NCBI GenBank assembly: GCA_041401985.1
Contig: JAWKTE010000003.1
Span: 124,001-188,000 of the forward strand
From: JACKHA01 sp041401985
Lineage (GTDB): Bacteria; Planctomycetota; Phycisphaerae; Phycisphaerales; UBA1924
Direction of reading: 5' to 3'
DNA: 64,000 nucleotides
The notes beneath the pieces are model-generated. The model was not told the origin of the DNA and searched no databases. It was given only the letters and a program-made list of their open reading frames with translations. Shown one piece after another: positions 33,878 through 42,209 of this stretch. Position numbers and translations under genes: made by a program. Position 1 is the stretch's first letter; each line of letters starts with the position of its first letter.

Positions 33878-34028
33878 ACCACGGAGGTACGGAGACACGG
33901 AGGGGAGCATGAATCGAGAAACCCGTGGACCCGATTGCTCCGACTTCGCGTTGAGTCTCGACTGGGCCGCCGTACGCACACTCCGCACACACCCCATGCC
34001 TCTCTCCGTGCCTCCGTGTCTCCGTGGT
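33878..34028. repeat. ACCACGGAG terminal-inverted-repeat element, copy A (151 bp)
   Basis: The left end ACCACGGAGGTACGGAGACA and the right end CTCCGTGTCTCCGTGGT are inverted copies of about 26 bases built from heptamers of the ACGGAGx type. The centre is unique. It lies between the first two genes of the molybdenum hydroxylase operon. Copies B and C are at 42,744 and 61,367. Confidence 0.8.
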
Positions 34029-34063
34029 GAACCAAAGGCCGTAGAGACCAGAAAGAGCCAGGG

Positions 34064-36229
34064 ATGATCCCGACACCCACCACCAACCGCCCCATCAACG
34101 CCGGCCAGTCTCTGGCCGACGACATCGATCGCCTCGACGCCGTCGCCAAAGTGACCGGGCGTGCGAAGTACTCGCGCGACCAGTACCTCGCCAATGGCCT
34201 GTTCGCGTGCCTGATCCGCTGCCCGATCGGCGCCGGCACGCTCGAGTCGATCGATCTGGACTCGGCCCGGGCGGTCCCCGGCGTGGTCGAGGTCGAGTGC
34301 GAGGCCGGGGCGGCGGGCCAGTACCACGGGCACAACGTCGGCGTGCTGGTGGCCGAGTCGCCGCTGGCGATGAAGCGCGGCATGCGGGCACTGCGCCCCC
34401 GCTGGCGACGCGGGGCGTTCACGACGACGATCGATGAGTCCAACCCAACGCCCGAGGAGCCCAGCGAGCAGACGCGATCGATCCTGGACCGCGGGCCGCG
34501 GCGTCTGACCGCGACGTACACGACCGAGGTGCAGACCCACTCGCCGCTCGAGACCCACGGCGCGGTCGTGGACCATCGGGGCGACAGCGCGACGGTGTAC
34601 TCCTCGACCCAGGGCACGTTCGCGGCCCGCGATGGGTTGGACGAGCCGCTCGGTCTGCCGCGGGCCCGGTACGAGGTCGTGTGCGAGTACGTCGGCGGCG
34701 GGTTCGGCTCAAAGTTGAATGGGCCGGGCAAGGAGGGCGTCACCGCGGCCCGCCTGTCGGCCAAGCACCGTCGCCCCGTGTACCTGTTCGTCAACCGGGG
34801 TGAGGACCATCTTGACACCGGCAACCGCCCGTCGAGCCGCACGCAGGTGGACATCGCTTTCGGCGAGGACGGCACGATCCACGGCGGGCAGGTCAGCACG
34901 TGGGGCGGCGTGGGCGTCTCGCGCGGCGGCGGGGGCGTGAACATCCCGTCCGGGCGGTACAGCCTCGGCACGATCCAGAAAACCCACAACGACGTGCAGA
35001 CCAACGCGGGGGCGCCGAGGCCGTTCCGAGCGCCCGGCCATCCGCAGGGCGCGTTCGCCGAGGAGATGGTGATCGAGGAGGTCGCGGGGGCGCTGAACCT
35101 CGACCCGCTGGCGCTGCGCCAGCGTTTGGAAACCTCCGATGAACGTCGGCGCATGATGGACGTCGGCGCCGACCTCATCGGCTGGCGGGACCGGCGGCGC
35201 AACGGCGAGCAGACCGGCATCGTGCGGCGCGGATTCGGGATGGGCGTGACGTCGTGGCCACGCTTCCCGGCCCAGGCCGAGGGCGAGGTCGTGATCAACC
35301 GCGACGCGTCGATCGAGGTGCGCACTGGGACGCAGGACATCGGCACGGGCATGCGGACGGTTGCGGCGGTGGTGGCGTGCCACGAGTTGGGCGTGCCCGT
35401 CGATCGCTGCAACGTCCGCATCGGGTCGTCCAACCTGCCGCCCGGCCCGGGCTCGGGCGGGTCGATGACCACGCCCAACACGGCCCCGGCGATCGCCGCG
35501 GCCGCGCGGGACGCCAAGCGGCGGTTCCTCGAGTGGGTCGCGCAGCGCGAGGGCGCGGATGCGAGCGAGTTCGACATCCGCGGGGGCGAGGTGCTCCGCC
35601 ACAACGAGCCGTACGCCGACATGACCACGCTGACGGCCCGCTTGCCCGACTCGATCACGGGTCGCGGCGAGTCGAATCGCCAGACGCTGCAGCGCGAGCA
35701 GGGCTCGGGGCACTCGGACGGCGTGCAGTTCGCCGAGGTGTCGGTGGACACCCAGACCGGCGTGGTGCGGGTGAAGCGGATCGTGGCGATCCAGTCGTGC
35801 GGGCTGGTCGTGGCCCGCAAACTGGCCGAGAGCCAGATCATCGGCGGGGTGATCCAGGGCGTGTCGTACGCGCTGTTCGAGCACAAGGTCCTCGATCGGA
35901 ACACGGGCACGATGGTGAACCCGAACCTGGAGTGGTACAAGGTCGCGGGGACCGACGACATGCCGCACATCGAGCCGGTGCTGTGGTCGGACGGGCAGGA
36001 CAGCGTGCGTCCGCTGGGCGAGCCGCCGACGATCCCGACGTCCGGCGCCATCGCGTGCGCGGTGCTCAACGCGATCGGGTGGCCGGTTCGGTCGCTGCCG
36101 CTGACGCCGGACCGGGTGCTGGCGGCGCTGGATGCGCGGGCGGCCCACGAGCGGCTGGAGCGGCGCGGCCCGGTGGACGGGGCGGTCAATGGCGACGCCG
36201 ATCGCGGCATGCCGGGAGGTGGGCGATGA
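34064..36229 (+). CDS. Molybdopterin-binding catalytic subunit of a xanthine dehydrogenase-family enzyme (PaoC-like)
   Basis: 721 residues, near the 730 usual for PaoC. It holds molybdopterin cytosine dinucleotide and hydroxylates an aldehyde or N-heterocycle. Visible: DRLDAVAKVTGRAKYSRDQY, HSPLETHGAVVDHRG, YVGGGFGSKLNGPGKEGVTA (Moco contact), RAPGHPQGAFAEEMVIEEVA, EVRTGTQDIGTGMRTVAAVV, GSGGSMTTPNTAPAI and, near the C-terminus, LGEPPTIPTSGAIACAV with the catalytic Glu in GEPP. No signal peptide: export would be by co-folding with the Tat subunit. It overlaps the next gene by four bases (ATGA). Confidence 0.93.
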   Translation: MIPTPTTNRPINAGQSLADDIDRLDAVAKVTGRAKYSRDQYLANGLFACLIRCPIGAGTLESIDLDSARAVPGVVEVECEAGAAGQYHGHNVGVLVAESPLAMKRGMRALRPRWRRGAFTTTIDESNPTPEEPSEQTRSILDRGPRRLTATYTTEVQTHSPLETHGAVVDHRGDSATVYSSTQGTFAARDGLDEPLGLPRARYEVVCEYVGGGFGSKLNGPGKEGVTAARLSAKHRRPVYLFVNRGEDHLDTGNRPSSRTQVDIAFGEDGTIHGGQVSTWGGVGVSRGGGGVNIPSGRYSLGTIQKTHNDVQTNAGAPRPFRAPGHPQGAFAEEMVIEEVAGALNLDPLALRQRLETSDERRRMMDVGADLIGWRDRRRNGEQTGIVRRGFGMGVTSWPRFPAQAEGEVVINRDASIEVRTGTQDIGTGMRTVAAVVACHELGVPVDRCNVRIGSSNLPPGPGSGGSMTTPNTAPAIAAAARDAKRRFLEWVAQREGADASEFDIRGGEVLRHNEPYADMTTLTARLPDSITGRGESNRQTLQREQGSGHSDGVQFAEVSVDTQTGVVRVKRIVAIQSCGLVVARKLAESQIIGGVIQGVSYALFEHKVLDRNTGTMVNPNLEWYKVAGTDDMPHIEPVLWSDGQDSVRPLGEPPTIPTSGAIACAVLNAIGWPVRSLPLTPDRVLAALDARAAHERLERRGPVDGAVNGDADRGMPGGGR

Positions 36230-37263
36230 ACCGATTCGCGTACGCCAGGGCCGAGACGTGGTCGCAGGCCCGCGACCTGCTGGGGGACCGTCGCTTCTCG
36301 CTGCCCGTGCTCAAGGGCGGCGGCTTGGATCTGGTCGACCAGATGAAGGAGGGGATCCTCGAGCCGGACCTGCTGGTCGACGTGCGCGGGGCCGGTGCAG
36401 TTGGGGAGGACGGGCAGCGGCGGGGCGAGCAGCCCGAGCCGATCCGGATGAGCGATCGGTGGGGACGCCCGCTTGTGTCGATCACACCGAGCGCGACGCT
36501 GGCCGAGATCGCGGCCAGCCCGCTGGTGCGGGAGCGGGCGGCGGCGCTGGCGCAGGCGGCCGAGTCGGCCGCGACGCCGCAGGTGCGGAACGTGGCGACG
36601 ATCGCGGGGAACCTGCTGCAGCGTCCGCGCTGCTGGTACTTCCGGCACGACGAGTTCAACTGCCTGAAGAAGGGCGGCTCGACGTGCTTCGCGGTCGATG
36701 GCGAGAACGCCTACCACGCGATCTTCGGCGGCGGGCCGTGCCACATCGTGCACCCGTCGAACGTGGCGTGCGCGATGGCGGCGCTGGGGGGGTACGTCGA
36801 CGGGTTCGGCGTGCCGGATGAGGCCAGGTCGATCGAGGGGCTGTTCCACCTGCCGGACCAGGGCGTGCGGACGGAGCACAACCTGCCGGCGGGGGCGGTG
36901 CTGACGCACATCGGGGTCGAGCCATGGGCGGTGTCGGGGTTCCACGCGATCAAGGCGAAGCAGTCGTTCGACTGGCCGCTGGCGATGGCGGCGGTGGGGC
37001 TGCGGGTCGAGGGTGGGCGGATCGCGTCGGCGCGGGTGTGCGCCGGGGCGGTGGCGCCTGTGCCGTGGATGCTGCCGGATGTTGCGGGGGCGCTGGTCGG
37101 CGTTTCAACGGACGATGACCTGGCGATCGAACGGGCGTGCGCCGGGGCGGCCCAGGGGGCGGCGCCCATGAGCCAGAACGGGTACAAGGCGCGCCTGCTG
37201 CCGGTGGCGGTGCAGCGGGCGGTGCTGCGGGCGCTGGGGCGGCTGGCGGAGGAACTGGCATGA
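36226..37263 (+). CDS. FAD/4Fe-4S subunit of a molybdenum hydroxylase (PaoB-like)
   Basis: 345 residues, slightly longer than PaoB (about 318). FAD contacts are seen in FSLPVLKGGGLDLVDQMKEG and ATPQVRNVATIAGNLLQRPR. An inserted cysteine set, CWYFRHDEFNC...GGSTC...GGPC (about 140-180), matches the extra 4Fe-4S cluster found in PaoB and in 4-hydroxybenzoyl-CoA reductase but absent from ordinary xanthine dehydrogenases. Its presence makes the PaoABC-type assignment stronger. ATG 36226 overlaps the preceding stop, and its own stop overlaps the next start. Confidence 0.9.
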   Translation: MNRFAYARAETWSQARDLLGDRRFSLPVLKGGGLDLVDQMKEGILEPDLLVDVRGAGAVGEDGQRRGEQPEPIRMSDRWGRPLVSITPSATLAEIAASPLVRERAAALAQAAESAATPQVRNVATIAGNLLQRPRCWYFRHDEFNCLKKGGSTCFAVDGENAYHAIFGGGPCHIVHPSNVACAMAALGGYVDGFGVPDEARSIEGLFHLPDQGVRTEHNLPAGAVLTHIGVEPWAVSGFHAIKAKQSFDWPLAMAAVGLRVEGGRIASARVCAGAVAPVPWMLPDVAGALVGVSTDDDLAIERACAGAAQGAAPMSQNGYKARLLPVAVQRAVLRALGRLAEELA

Positions 37264-37532
37264 GCGAGGTGCACAAGAGTGCCGGCGGCGTCGATGGGCG
37301 TCCGGCGCGTGACTCCGATGTTCGCCCGGTCCTTCTCAAACCGGCGTGCCTGTGCCTGCGCCACAAGATGATGTACGCCGACGAGCGTCAGGCCGAGCCG
37401 GGGATGGTCGACGACTCATCGGACACGCGGGTGTACTTCTGCGTGAAGTCGCAGGACTCGCTGGGGCCTGACGGCAAGGCGGTGCACCCGAGCGAGTGCA
37501 CGGGCGCGCGGGGGTGCTTCAAGAAGGCGTGA
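37260..37532 (+). CDS. Small cysteine-containing protein, fourth gene of the molybdenum hydroxylase operon
   Basis: 90 residues, family not recognised. A charged N-terminus is followed by LLKPACLCLRHKMMYADERQ, a middle with VYFCVKSQDSLGPDG and an end HPSECTGARGCFKKA. The five cysteines (CLC, FC, EC, GC) could bind a metal or cluster. It overlaps the FAD-subunit stop (ATGA), so it is surely co-translated with the enzyme. It is not like PaoD/XdhC, the usual Moco insertion chaperone, which is missing here. A role in cluster assembly or redox coupling is a guess from position. Confidence 0.75.
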   Translation: MSEVHKSAGGVDGRPARDSDVRPVLLKPACLCLRHKMMYADERQAEPGMVDDSSDTRVYFCVKSQDSLGPDGKAVHPSECTGARGCFKKA

Positions 37533-37533
37533 G

Positions 37534-37636
37534 GCGCGGAGCCCGACGCGCGAGCGTCGTGGTTGTCTTGAGGTCGTGGTGAATCGGCGATCGGATGTTG
37601 CCCGGACCGCGACGCTCGCGCGTCGGGCTCGGCGCT
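37534..37636. repeat. Paired GAGCCC-ACGC hairpin repeat, second locus
   Basis: Inverted copies at 37534-37562 (GCGGAGCCCGACGCGCGAGC) and 37607-37636 (GACGCTCGCGCGTCGGGCTC), 44 bases apart. The pair begins right after the operon's last stop codon and the right copy reaches the stop codon of the convergent gene at 37635, the same arrangement as at 13,348-13,440. Confidence 0.75.
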
Positions 37637-37922
37637 AGCCCTCGACATCGAGTCGGGGCGGGGCGTCGGGGTGGTCGGGGTCGCGGGTCGGCGTGTACCC
37701 GGGCTTGGCGTTGCGGTCTTCCTGCGATTCCTCGTGGGTGGCGTCCTTGAGGTTGCGCACGGCCTCCGGCGCCTCGACGCCGCCGGAGATCTCGACCTCG
37801 TCCTCGCGTCGGCGTGTGGCGCGGGTCTCGCGTTTGGCCTTCTCCACGTCCTTGGACTGGACGCGCTGGGCCTGCTCCGAGGCGGCGACCGACTGGGCCA
37901 CGTTGGTGCCGAGGATGCTCAC
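37635..37922 (-). CDS. Small hydrophilic protein of unknown function
   Basis: 95 residues. Starts (GTG) SILGTNVAQSVAASEQAQ, continues with a highly charged helix KDVEKAKRETRATRRREDEV and ends with NAKPGYTPTRDPDHPDAPPR, which is probably disordered. No cysteine, signal or membrane segment. The start is uncertain; no good ribosome site is visible. The stop codon lies at the edge of a palindromic repeat. It is divergent from the next small membrane protein gene. Confidence 0.5.
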   Translation of the reverse strand: MSILGTNVAQSVAASEQAQRVQSKDVEKAKRETRATRRREDEVEISGGVEAPEAVRNLKDATHEESQEDRNAKPGYTPTRDPDHPDAPPRLDVEG

Positions 37923-38022
37923 GAGTGGTACATCGGCCGGGCGCGTGCGGGGGCTCCAGCGTCCGGTATTGGGCTCGATCCGGGGGGATCCAGGCGTGCG
38001 GAGCGTCCGAATCAGGCTGTGC

Positions 38023-38310
38023 ATGGACCGGACAAGCGGGCGGCGGGCGTGGCAGGGGATCGTGCTGGGCGGGCTGGGGACGCTGCTGCTGTTGATGCCG
38101 CAGGTGTATCTGGCGGTGGTCGGGGTGAACACGCTCTGGGCGCGGGCGGTTGTGGTGCGCGAGGTCGGACGGTTGGGCGTGGGAGACGTCGCGATCGGGT
38201 TCGAGCCTGTGCTGGGGCTGGCGTGGCTCGGGTGGGTGAGTGCCGCGTGCGGGGTCGTGATGGTCGTGGCGGCGATGTGGGGTGTTGCGCGACGTGGGCC
38301 GCGGCGTTGA
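38023..38310 (+). CDS. Small two-helix membrane protein of unknown function
   Basis: 95 residues with two hydrophobic segments, IVLGGLGTLLLLMPQVYLAV (about 13-33) and AWLGWVSAACGVVMVVAAMW (about 66-87), and basic ends, as in small inner-membrane proteins. A GTG 27 bases upstream is an alternative start. The 113-base spacer after it contains a run of 11 C (38357-38367). Confidence 0.5.
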   Translation: MDRTSGRRAWQGIVLGGLGTLLLLMPQVYLAVVGVNTLWARAVVVREVGRLGVGDVAIGFEPVLGLAWLGWVSAACGVVMVVAAMWGVARRGPRR

Positions 38311-38423
38311 TCGTGCGGGGGAGGCATTGGGCAGGCGGTCCGGCTCCGAGCGCCCGCCCCCCCCCCCGCGGCCGGTCGCGGCTCCTTGCGGCAACCGCGC
38401 CGGCCGGCGATCCTCCCGACCGC

Positions 38424-39119
38424 TTACCGCCGACGCCGACGCCCCGCCAGCAGGCCCGCGGCTCCCAGCACGCCCAGGCCGGCCGGGGCCGGCACGACGC
38501 CCTGGTAGCGGAAGATCAGGAACTCGTCGTGGTTGAACCCGCCGTTGAGCGGGTTCGGCGAGTTGTTCGCGTTGTGCCAGATCCACTGGGCGTTCGGCGA
38601 GATACCGCCCACCGGTCCCCACGACGGGCTGCCGTTCGTGTTGTTGTACGGAGCGAAGGTCGACGGGGTGATCCACAGGCCGTTCGTGGTCGCGTAGTTG
38701 ATCGCGGCGTCCACCTGGGTCTGGGTCGGCGTCTGGAACGCGGGCCACGAGGCGAACGGGTAGCCCAGGGCCGCCAGGTGCGCCCCGGCGGGGAAGACCT
38801 GCCAGTTGGTCAGATCGGTGTTGACGGTGACGCTGGTGGTGGTGTTGGTGAACGTGCCGAGGAAGCCCTGGGCGGTGCCGTAGTCCGAGTGGCACTCGAC
38901 GTAGAGGGTGTCGGTGCTGGGGATGTTGGTGGGGTTGAAGGTGGAGGCGACGGGCCAGCCGCCGCCGCCGACGTAGGTGGTGGTCTGGGTCGGCGTGCCG
39001 AAGTAGGCGTTGAAGAAGTTGTCGGCGGTTAGGGTCATCGTCCAGTTGTCGGCCAGCGCGGTGCTGGCGCCGGCGGAGGCGAGCAGGGCCGACATGATGG
39101 CGAGCGGGGTGCGGTTCAT
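38424..39119 (-). CDS. Secreted protein with PEP-CTERM-like tail
   Basis: 231 residues. Signal peptide MNRTPLAIMSALLASAGAST with a likely cut after ALA-D. The mature part is rich in Asn, Thr and aromatic residues. It ends with VVPAPAGLGVLGAAGLLAGR and a run of Arg, the layout of PEP-CTERM sorting signals (Pro motif, hydrophobic helix, basic end), recognised by exosortase. GGAG lies nine bases before ATG 39119. No exosortase gene is in the window. A second protein with the same tail follows upstream on the same strand. Ligand or role unknown. Confidence 0.8.
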   Translation of the reverse strand: MNRTPLAIMSALLASAGASTALADNWTMTLTADNFFNAYFGTPTQTTTYVGGGGWPVASTFNPTNIPSTDTLYVECHSDYGTAQGFLGTFTNTTTSVTVNTDLTNWQVFPAGAHLAALGYPFASWPAFQTPTQTQVDAAINYATTNGLWITPSTFAPYNNTNGSPSWGPVGGISPNAQWIWHNANNSPNPLNGGFNHDEFLIFRYQGVVPAPAGLGVLGAAGLLAGRRRRR

Positions 39120-39225
39120 CTTCGGATCTCCAGAGTGGTCGGGCCGGCCCGGGGTCCGGCGGGGCCGAACATCTCGGCCCCGCGCGGCGGGCGGGTCCAT
39201 CGCAAGCGACGACCGCCCGGTTTGC

Positions 39226-39963
39226 TCACGCGGCCTGGTTCGAGCGGCGTCGGCGGATCGACACGAGTCCCGCGGCTCCCAGCAGGCCGAGCGCCCCGGG
39301 CGTCGGCGTGGCGGTCAGGACGCGCATCTCGACGGTGTCGGTGCTCCAGATCGGCGGCGCGCCGCCCGGACCGAACGGCAACTCGATGTACAGGCGGTTC
39401 GGCTGGCTCGGCGACATCCACACCCAGCCCTCATGCCCGCCCCAGGTGTTGAAGTACCCGGTGGTCAGCGACCCGCTCGGCGGCATGGGGCTTGTGCCCG
39501 CGTGCGGGGCGACCAGCCCCGCCAGCCCGTGCGTCGGGTCGGTGGCCGCGAGCCCCTGGTCCGTGAACAGCACGCCGAGGATCGGGTCGGCGAAGTCGAT
39601 CCATGTCGGTCCCCAGCCAAGGAACGTGGAGTGGTCGAAGTAGACGTAGTGGCTGTCGACCGCGTTCCACGACTGGGCCGGGAACGAAGCGGGCATGCTC
39701 TGGCTGTTGCCCAAGGAGGGCCAGAAGTCGAGCGTGCCGCTGAACGCCACGCCCGCCTGCTCGTCCCAGGCGACGCCCGCGCTCGTCGAGAGCGCCTGGG
39801 GGACCGGGGGGTAGCCCGAGATCGACGAGGCGGGGTGGGCGATCAGCCCTGGCGAGGTGCCGGTGATCGCGGCCTGGCCCGTTCCGGCGAGGAAGGCGAT
39901 GGCCGTCGCGAACGCGACGCCGATGTGCGTGCGGCTGGGGTGGGTCTGGCGGCGAGTTGTCAT
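39226..39963 (-). CDS. Secreted protein with PEP-CTERM-like tail
   Basis: 245 residues. Signal peptide HIGVAFATAIAFLAGTGQA, a beta-rich mature part with many Trp and Gly (for example HSTFLGWGPTWIDFADPILG), and a C-terminal tail ATPTPGALGLLGAAGLVSIR followed by Arg residues, matching the tails of the neighbours at 38,424 and 40,356. AAGGAG lies nine bases before ATG 39963. Function of the globular part unknown. The two leftward genes may form one transcript (106 bases apart). Confidence 0.8.
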   Translation of the reverse strand: MTTRRQTHPSRTHIGVAFATAIAFLAGTGQAAITGTSPGLIAHPASSISGYPPVPQALSTSAGVAWDEQAGVAFSGTLDFWPSLGNSQSMPASFPAQSWNAVDSHYVYFDHSTFLGWGPTWIDFADPILGVLFTDQGLAATDPTHGLAGLVAPHAGTSPMPPSGSLTTGYFNTWGGHEGWVWMSPSQPNRLYIELPFGPGGAPPIWSTDTVEMRVLTATPTPGALGLLGAAGLVSIRRRRSNQAA

Positions 39964-40106
39964 GATTGGTGGCTCCTTGGGGGCGCACCGCCACGGTGGG
40001 CCCGGAGCCGAAGCGACAATGGCGTCCGATGCTCACGCGGCCCGTGAGGGGGTTCGGAGCGGGTCGATGCGGTCTGGCTCGGTGCGTGCCTTCGACGCCA
40101 CGGCGT

Positions 40107-40220
40107 TCAGCACCCCGCCGCGAACAGCGCGAGGTAGTAGGAGAAGTCCTCGGCGTTGAGCACACCGTCGGGCTCGCCGTAGCCACGCCGCCGCCACGAA
40201 GCCGCCACGACGCCCGCCAC
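40107..40220 (-). pseudogene. Remnant of a dockerin-like/EF-hand C-terminus
   Basis: The short open frame reads GYGEPDGVLNAEDFSYYLAL, then FAAGC and a stop. This is the calcium-loop motif (D/E-x-x-G-x-L-N-x-x-D-F) and AAGC end seen at the C-terminus of many planctomycete exoproteins. No signal peptide or protein body precedes it; an in-frame TAG lies at 40224. It is therefore probably the leftover 3' end of a lost gene next to the PEP-CTERM cluster. Confidence 0.55.
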
Positions 40221-40281
40221 GCCCTAACAAATACTTCCCGGCCAGACCCCCCTCACAGCGGGGATTCTGGCGCGAATCTTC

Positions 40282-40310
40282 TTGCGGTTTAGGTGGTGTT
40301 TGCGTAAAGT
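40282..40310 (+). promoter_or_regulatory. Possible sigma-70 promoter of the 40.4-kb exoprotein gene
   Basis: TTGCGG, exactly 17 bases, then TAAAGT. Matches to consensus are moderate (three and four of six). It lies about 45 bases before ATG 40356 in a locally AT-richer stretch, which is unusual in this window and supports the idea. Confidence 0.35.
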
Positions 40311-40355
40311 TCATACTTGCCCGCCATCCCGGCGGGTCTTTCGGAGGAGATAGAC

Positions 40356-41072
40356 ATGAGGCGGACCGTTTTCGCAGCGTCCCTGTTTGTTCTGGCCGCG
40401 GGCAGCGCTGCCCAAGCCCTGGTTGTGCCCAACGGGCTCGAGAACACCGAGGCCGACGGCACCTTCTCGCTGACGACCAGCAGCACCGCTGGGCGCACCT
40501 TCCAACTCTCGATGGCGGCCAACCAGCTCACCTCGCTGGTCGGTCAGCAGATCACCGGCCTGCAGTGGCGTCTCAACGGCGCGGCCTCGGCCAACTGGCC
40601 GCCGGTCGACGTCTCCTACGCCTTCTGGGACGTGTTCATGGGCCCCGGCGTCGCCCCCAGCGCGATGAGCAGCACCTTCGCCGACAACTTCACCGGCGCG
40701 GCGACCCAGGTCCGCAGCGGCGGCGCGATGTTCACCGCCGGCTCGTTCACCGCCGGCGGCTCGCCCAACGCGTTCGGCCCCGCCCTCAACTTCACCTCGC
40801 CCTACCTCTACACCGGCGGCGACCTCATCATCGAGATGCGCTTCGCCCAGCAGATCGGCGCGACCACGCAGTCCGCCTTCGACGCCGTGCTCGCCAGCGG
40901 CGGCCCCGCCAACGGCTGGGGCGTCGACTACGCCGGTCGCTGGACCGGCAACGCCGCCGGCACCACCGGCAACAACGGCAACTTCCTGGTGACCAACCTC
41001 GTCGCGGTCCCGGCCCCGGCCTCCCTGGCCCTGCTGGGTCTGGGCCTGGCCGCCCGCCGTCGCTCCCGCTGA
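40356..41072 (+). CDS. Secreted protein with PEP-CTERM-like tail
   Basis: 238 residues. Signal peptide MRRTVFAASLFVLAAGSAAQ (cut near AQA-L), a beta-rich mature part with many Asn, Thr and Gly (LSMAANQLTSLVGQQITGLQ, WRLNGAASANWPPVDVSYAF), and the tail VAVPAPASLALLGLGLAARR followed by basic residues. The body, a jelly-roll-like pattern ending in YLYTGGDLIIEMRF, is typical of planctomycete exoproteins of unknown function. GGAGGAG lies about seven bases before ATG. A strong hairpin terminator follows. Confidence 0.82.
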   Translation: MRRTVFAASLFVLAAGSAAQALVVPNGLENTEADGTFSLTTSSTAGRTFQLSMAANQLTSLVGQQITGLQWRLNGAASANWPPVDVSYAFWDVFMGPGVAPSAMSSTFADNFTGAATQVRSGGAMFTAGSFTAGGSPNAFGPALNFTSPYLYTGGDLIIEMRFAQQIGATTQSAFDAVLASGGPANGWGVDYAGRWTGNAAGTTGNNGNFLVTNLVAVPAPASLALLGLGLAARRRSR

Positions 41073-41118
41073 GAGACGACGCCGCGAGCATCGCGGCCCG
41101 CCATCCGCTGAATCAGCC

Positions 41119-41148
41119 AAACCGCCGGCCCCCTCGGGCCGGCGGTTT
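41119..41148 (+). terminator. Terminator hairpin after the 40.4-kb exoprotein gene
   Basis: Perfect 12-bp stem AAACCGCCGGCC/GGCCGGCGGTTT with loop CCCTCG, starting 47 bases after the stop. A short TTT closes the stem; no longer T tract follows. Confidence 0.7.
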
Positions 41149-41204
41149 GCGTTGCCGCCGACCCCGGGACTTGCCCCGGTCCGCCCGGCGCAAACAATGC
41201 CACG

Positions 41205-42185
41205 ATGCCCACAACCCCTTCACCATCCGCCAACAAGCAAAGCAACGACGCCGGGCCCCACATGCCCGAAGTCCGCATGCACCTGCACACCCCCGCCGAC
41301 CCGGGCCGCGGCGTGGTGGTTTCCAACGAGCGCTGCACCGCCGGCAAGTCCTCTTCGTTCGTCCGCCACGTCGTGATCGACATCGCCGAGTCCAGGCTCG
41401 CCGGTCACTTCCGGGCCGGGCAGTCCTTCGGCGTCATCCCGCCGGGTGTTGACACGCACGACAAGCCCCACAAACTCCGCCTCTATTCGATCGCGTCTCC
41501 GACCCAGGGCGAGAACGGCAAGGCGACCCACCTGGCCACCACCGTCAAACGCACCATCGACGAGCACTGGGAGAACCACCGCCTGTTCCTGGGCGTCGCG
41601 TCCAACTACCTCGCCGACCTGCAGCCGGGCGATCCCGTCACGCTCACCGGGCCCAACGGCAAGCGGTTCCTCCTACCCGACAACCCGGCCGCGCACGACT
41701 ACCTGTTTATCGCGACCGGCACGGGCATCGCGCCGTTCCGCGGCATGCTCGGGGATCTGGCCGCCGCAGCGTTCCCGAGCCGAGCCGCGCTGCTCATGGG
41801 CTCGCCCTACGCCACCGACCTGCTGTATCACCACGAACTGACCGACCTGGCCGCCCGCCAGCCGAACTTCACGTACCTGACGGCCCTGTCGCGCCAGCCG
41901 CAGCACGACGGCCAGCCCGCGATGTACGTCGACGGACGCCTCCGCACCCACCGCGAGCAACTCACGGCGCTGCTCGCCTCCGACCGCACGCTCATCTACA
42001 TCTGCGGCATCGCGGGCATGGAACTCGGCGTCCTGCAAGCCCTGGCCGAGATCCTCCCCGGCGCGGCCCTCGAGCAGTACATGCAGGTCGACCCGGCCGT
42101 CGCCCCTGAACCCAAAGCCTGGACGCGGCGCATGCTGCACCGCGAACTCAAACTCAGCCGTCGGATCATGCTCGAGGTGTACTGA
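41205..42185 (+). CDS. Ferredoxin-NADP+ reductase
   Basis: 326 residues, one FNR module. Transfers electrons between ferredoxin and NADP(H) through FAD. Visible: FRAGQSFGVIPPGVDTHDKP, the FAD motif KLRLYSIASPTQGE, TLTGPNGKRFLLP, the NADP-binding IATGTGIAPFRGMLGDLA and the C-terminal LIYICGIAGMELGVLQAL. The C-terminal aromatic (LEVY) stacks on FAD in plant-type FNRs. The first 40 residues are polar and probably disordered, so the true start could be the internal ATG of MPEVRMHLH. The gene stands alone between a terminator and a heptamer repeat. Confidence 0.9.
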   Translation: MPTTPSPSANKQSNDAGPHMPEVRMHLHTPADPGRGVVVSNERCTAGKSSSFVRHVVIDIAESRLAGHFRAGQSFGVIPPGVDTHDKPHKLRLYSIASPTQGENGKATHLATTVKRTIDEHWENHRLFLGVASNYLADLQPGDPVTLTGPNGKRFLLPDNPAAHDYLFIATGTGIAPFRGMLGDLAAAAFPSRAALLMGSPYATDLLYHHELTDLAARQPNFTYLTALSRQPQHDGQPAMYVDGRLRTHREQLTALLASDRTLIYICGIAGMELGVLQALAEILPGAALEQYMQVDPAVAPEPKAWTRRMLHRELKLSRRIMLEVY

Positions 42186-42209
42186 ACGAGTGGCTCTGAG
42201 ATTCCATGT

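Noticed and set aside
33118..36945. Minus-strand open frame of 1,275 codons over the molybdenum hydroxylase genes
   Set aside because: It is antisense to three well-recognised enzyme subunits and shows no motif of its own.
38357..38367. Run of 11 C as a phase-variation tract
   Set aside because: It lies between two gene ends, not in a promoter or coding region, so slippage would have no clear effect. It may also be a sequencing artefact.
37671..39032. Plus-strand 453-codon frame over the first PEP-CTERM gene
   Set aside because: It is antisense to the signal-peptide and tail-bearing exoprotein, of low complexity, and lacks a ribosome site.
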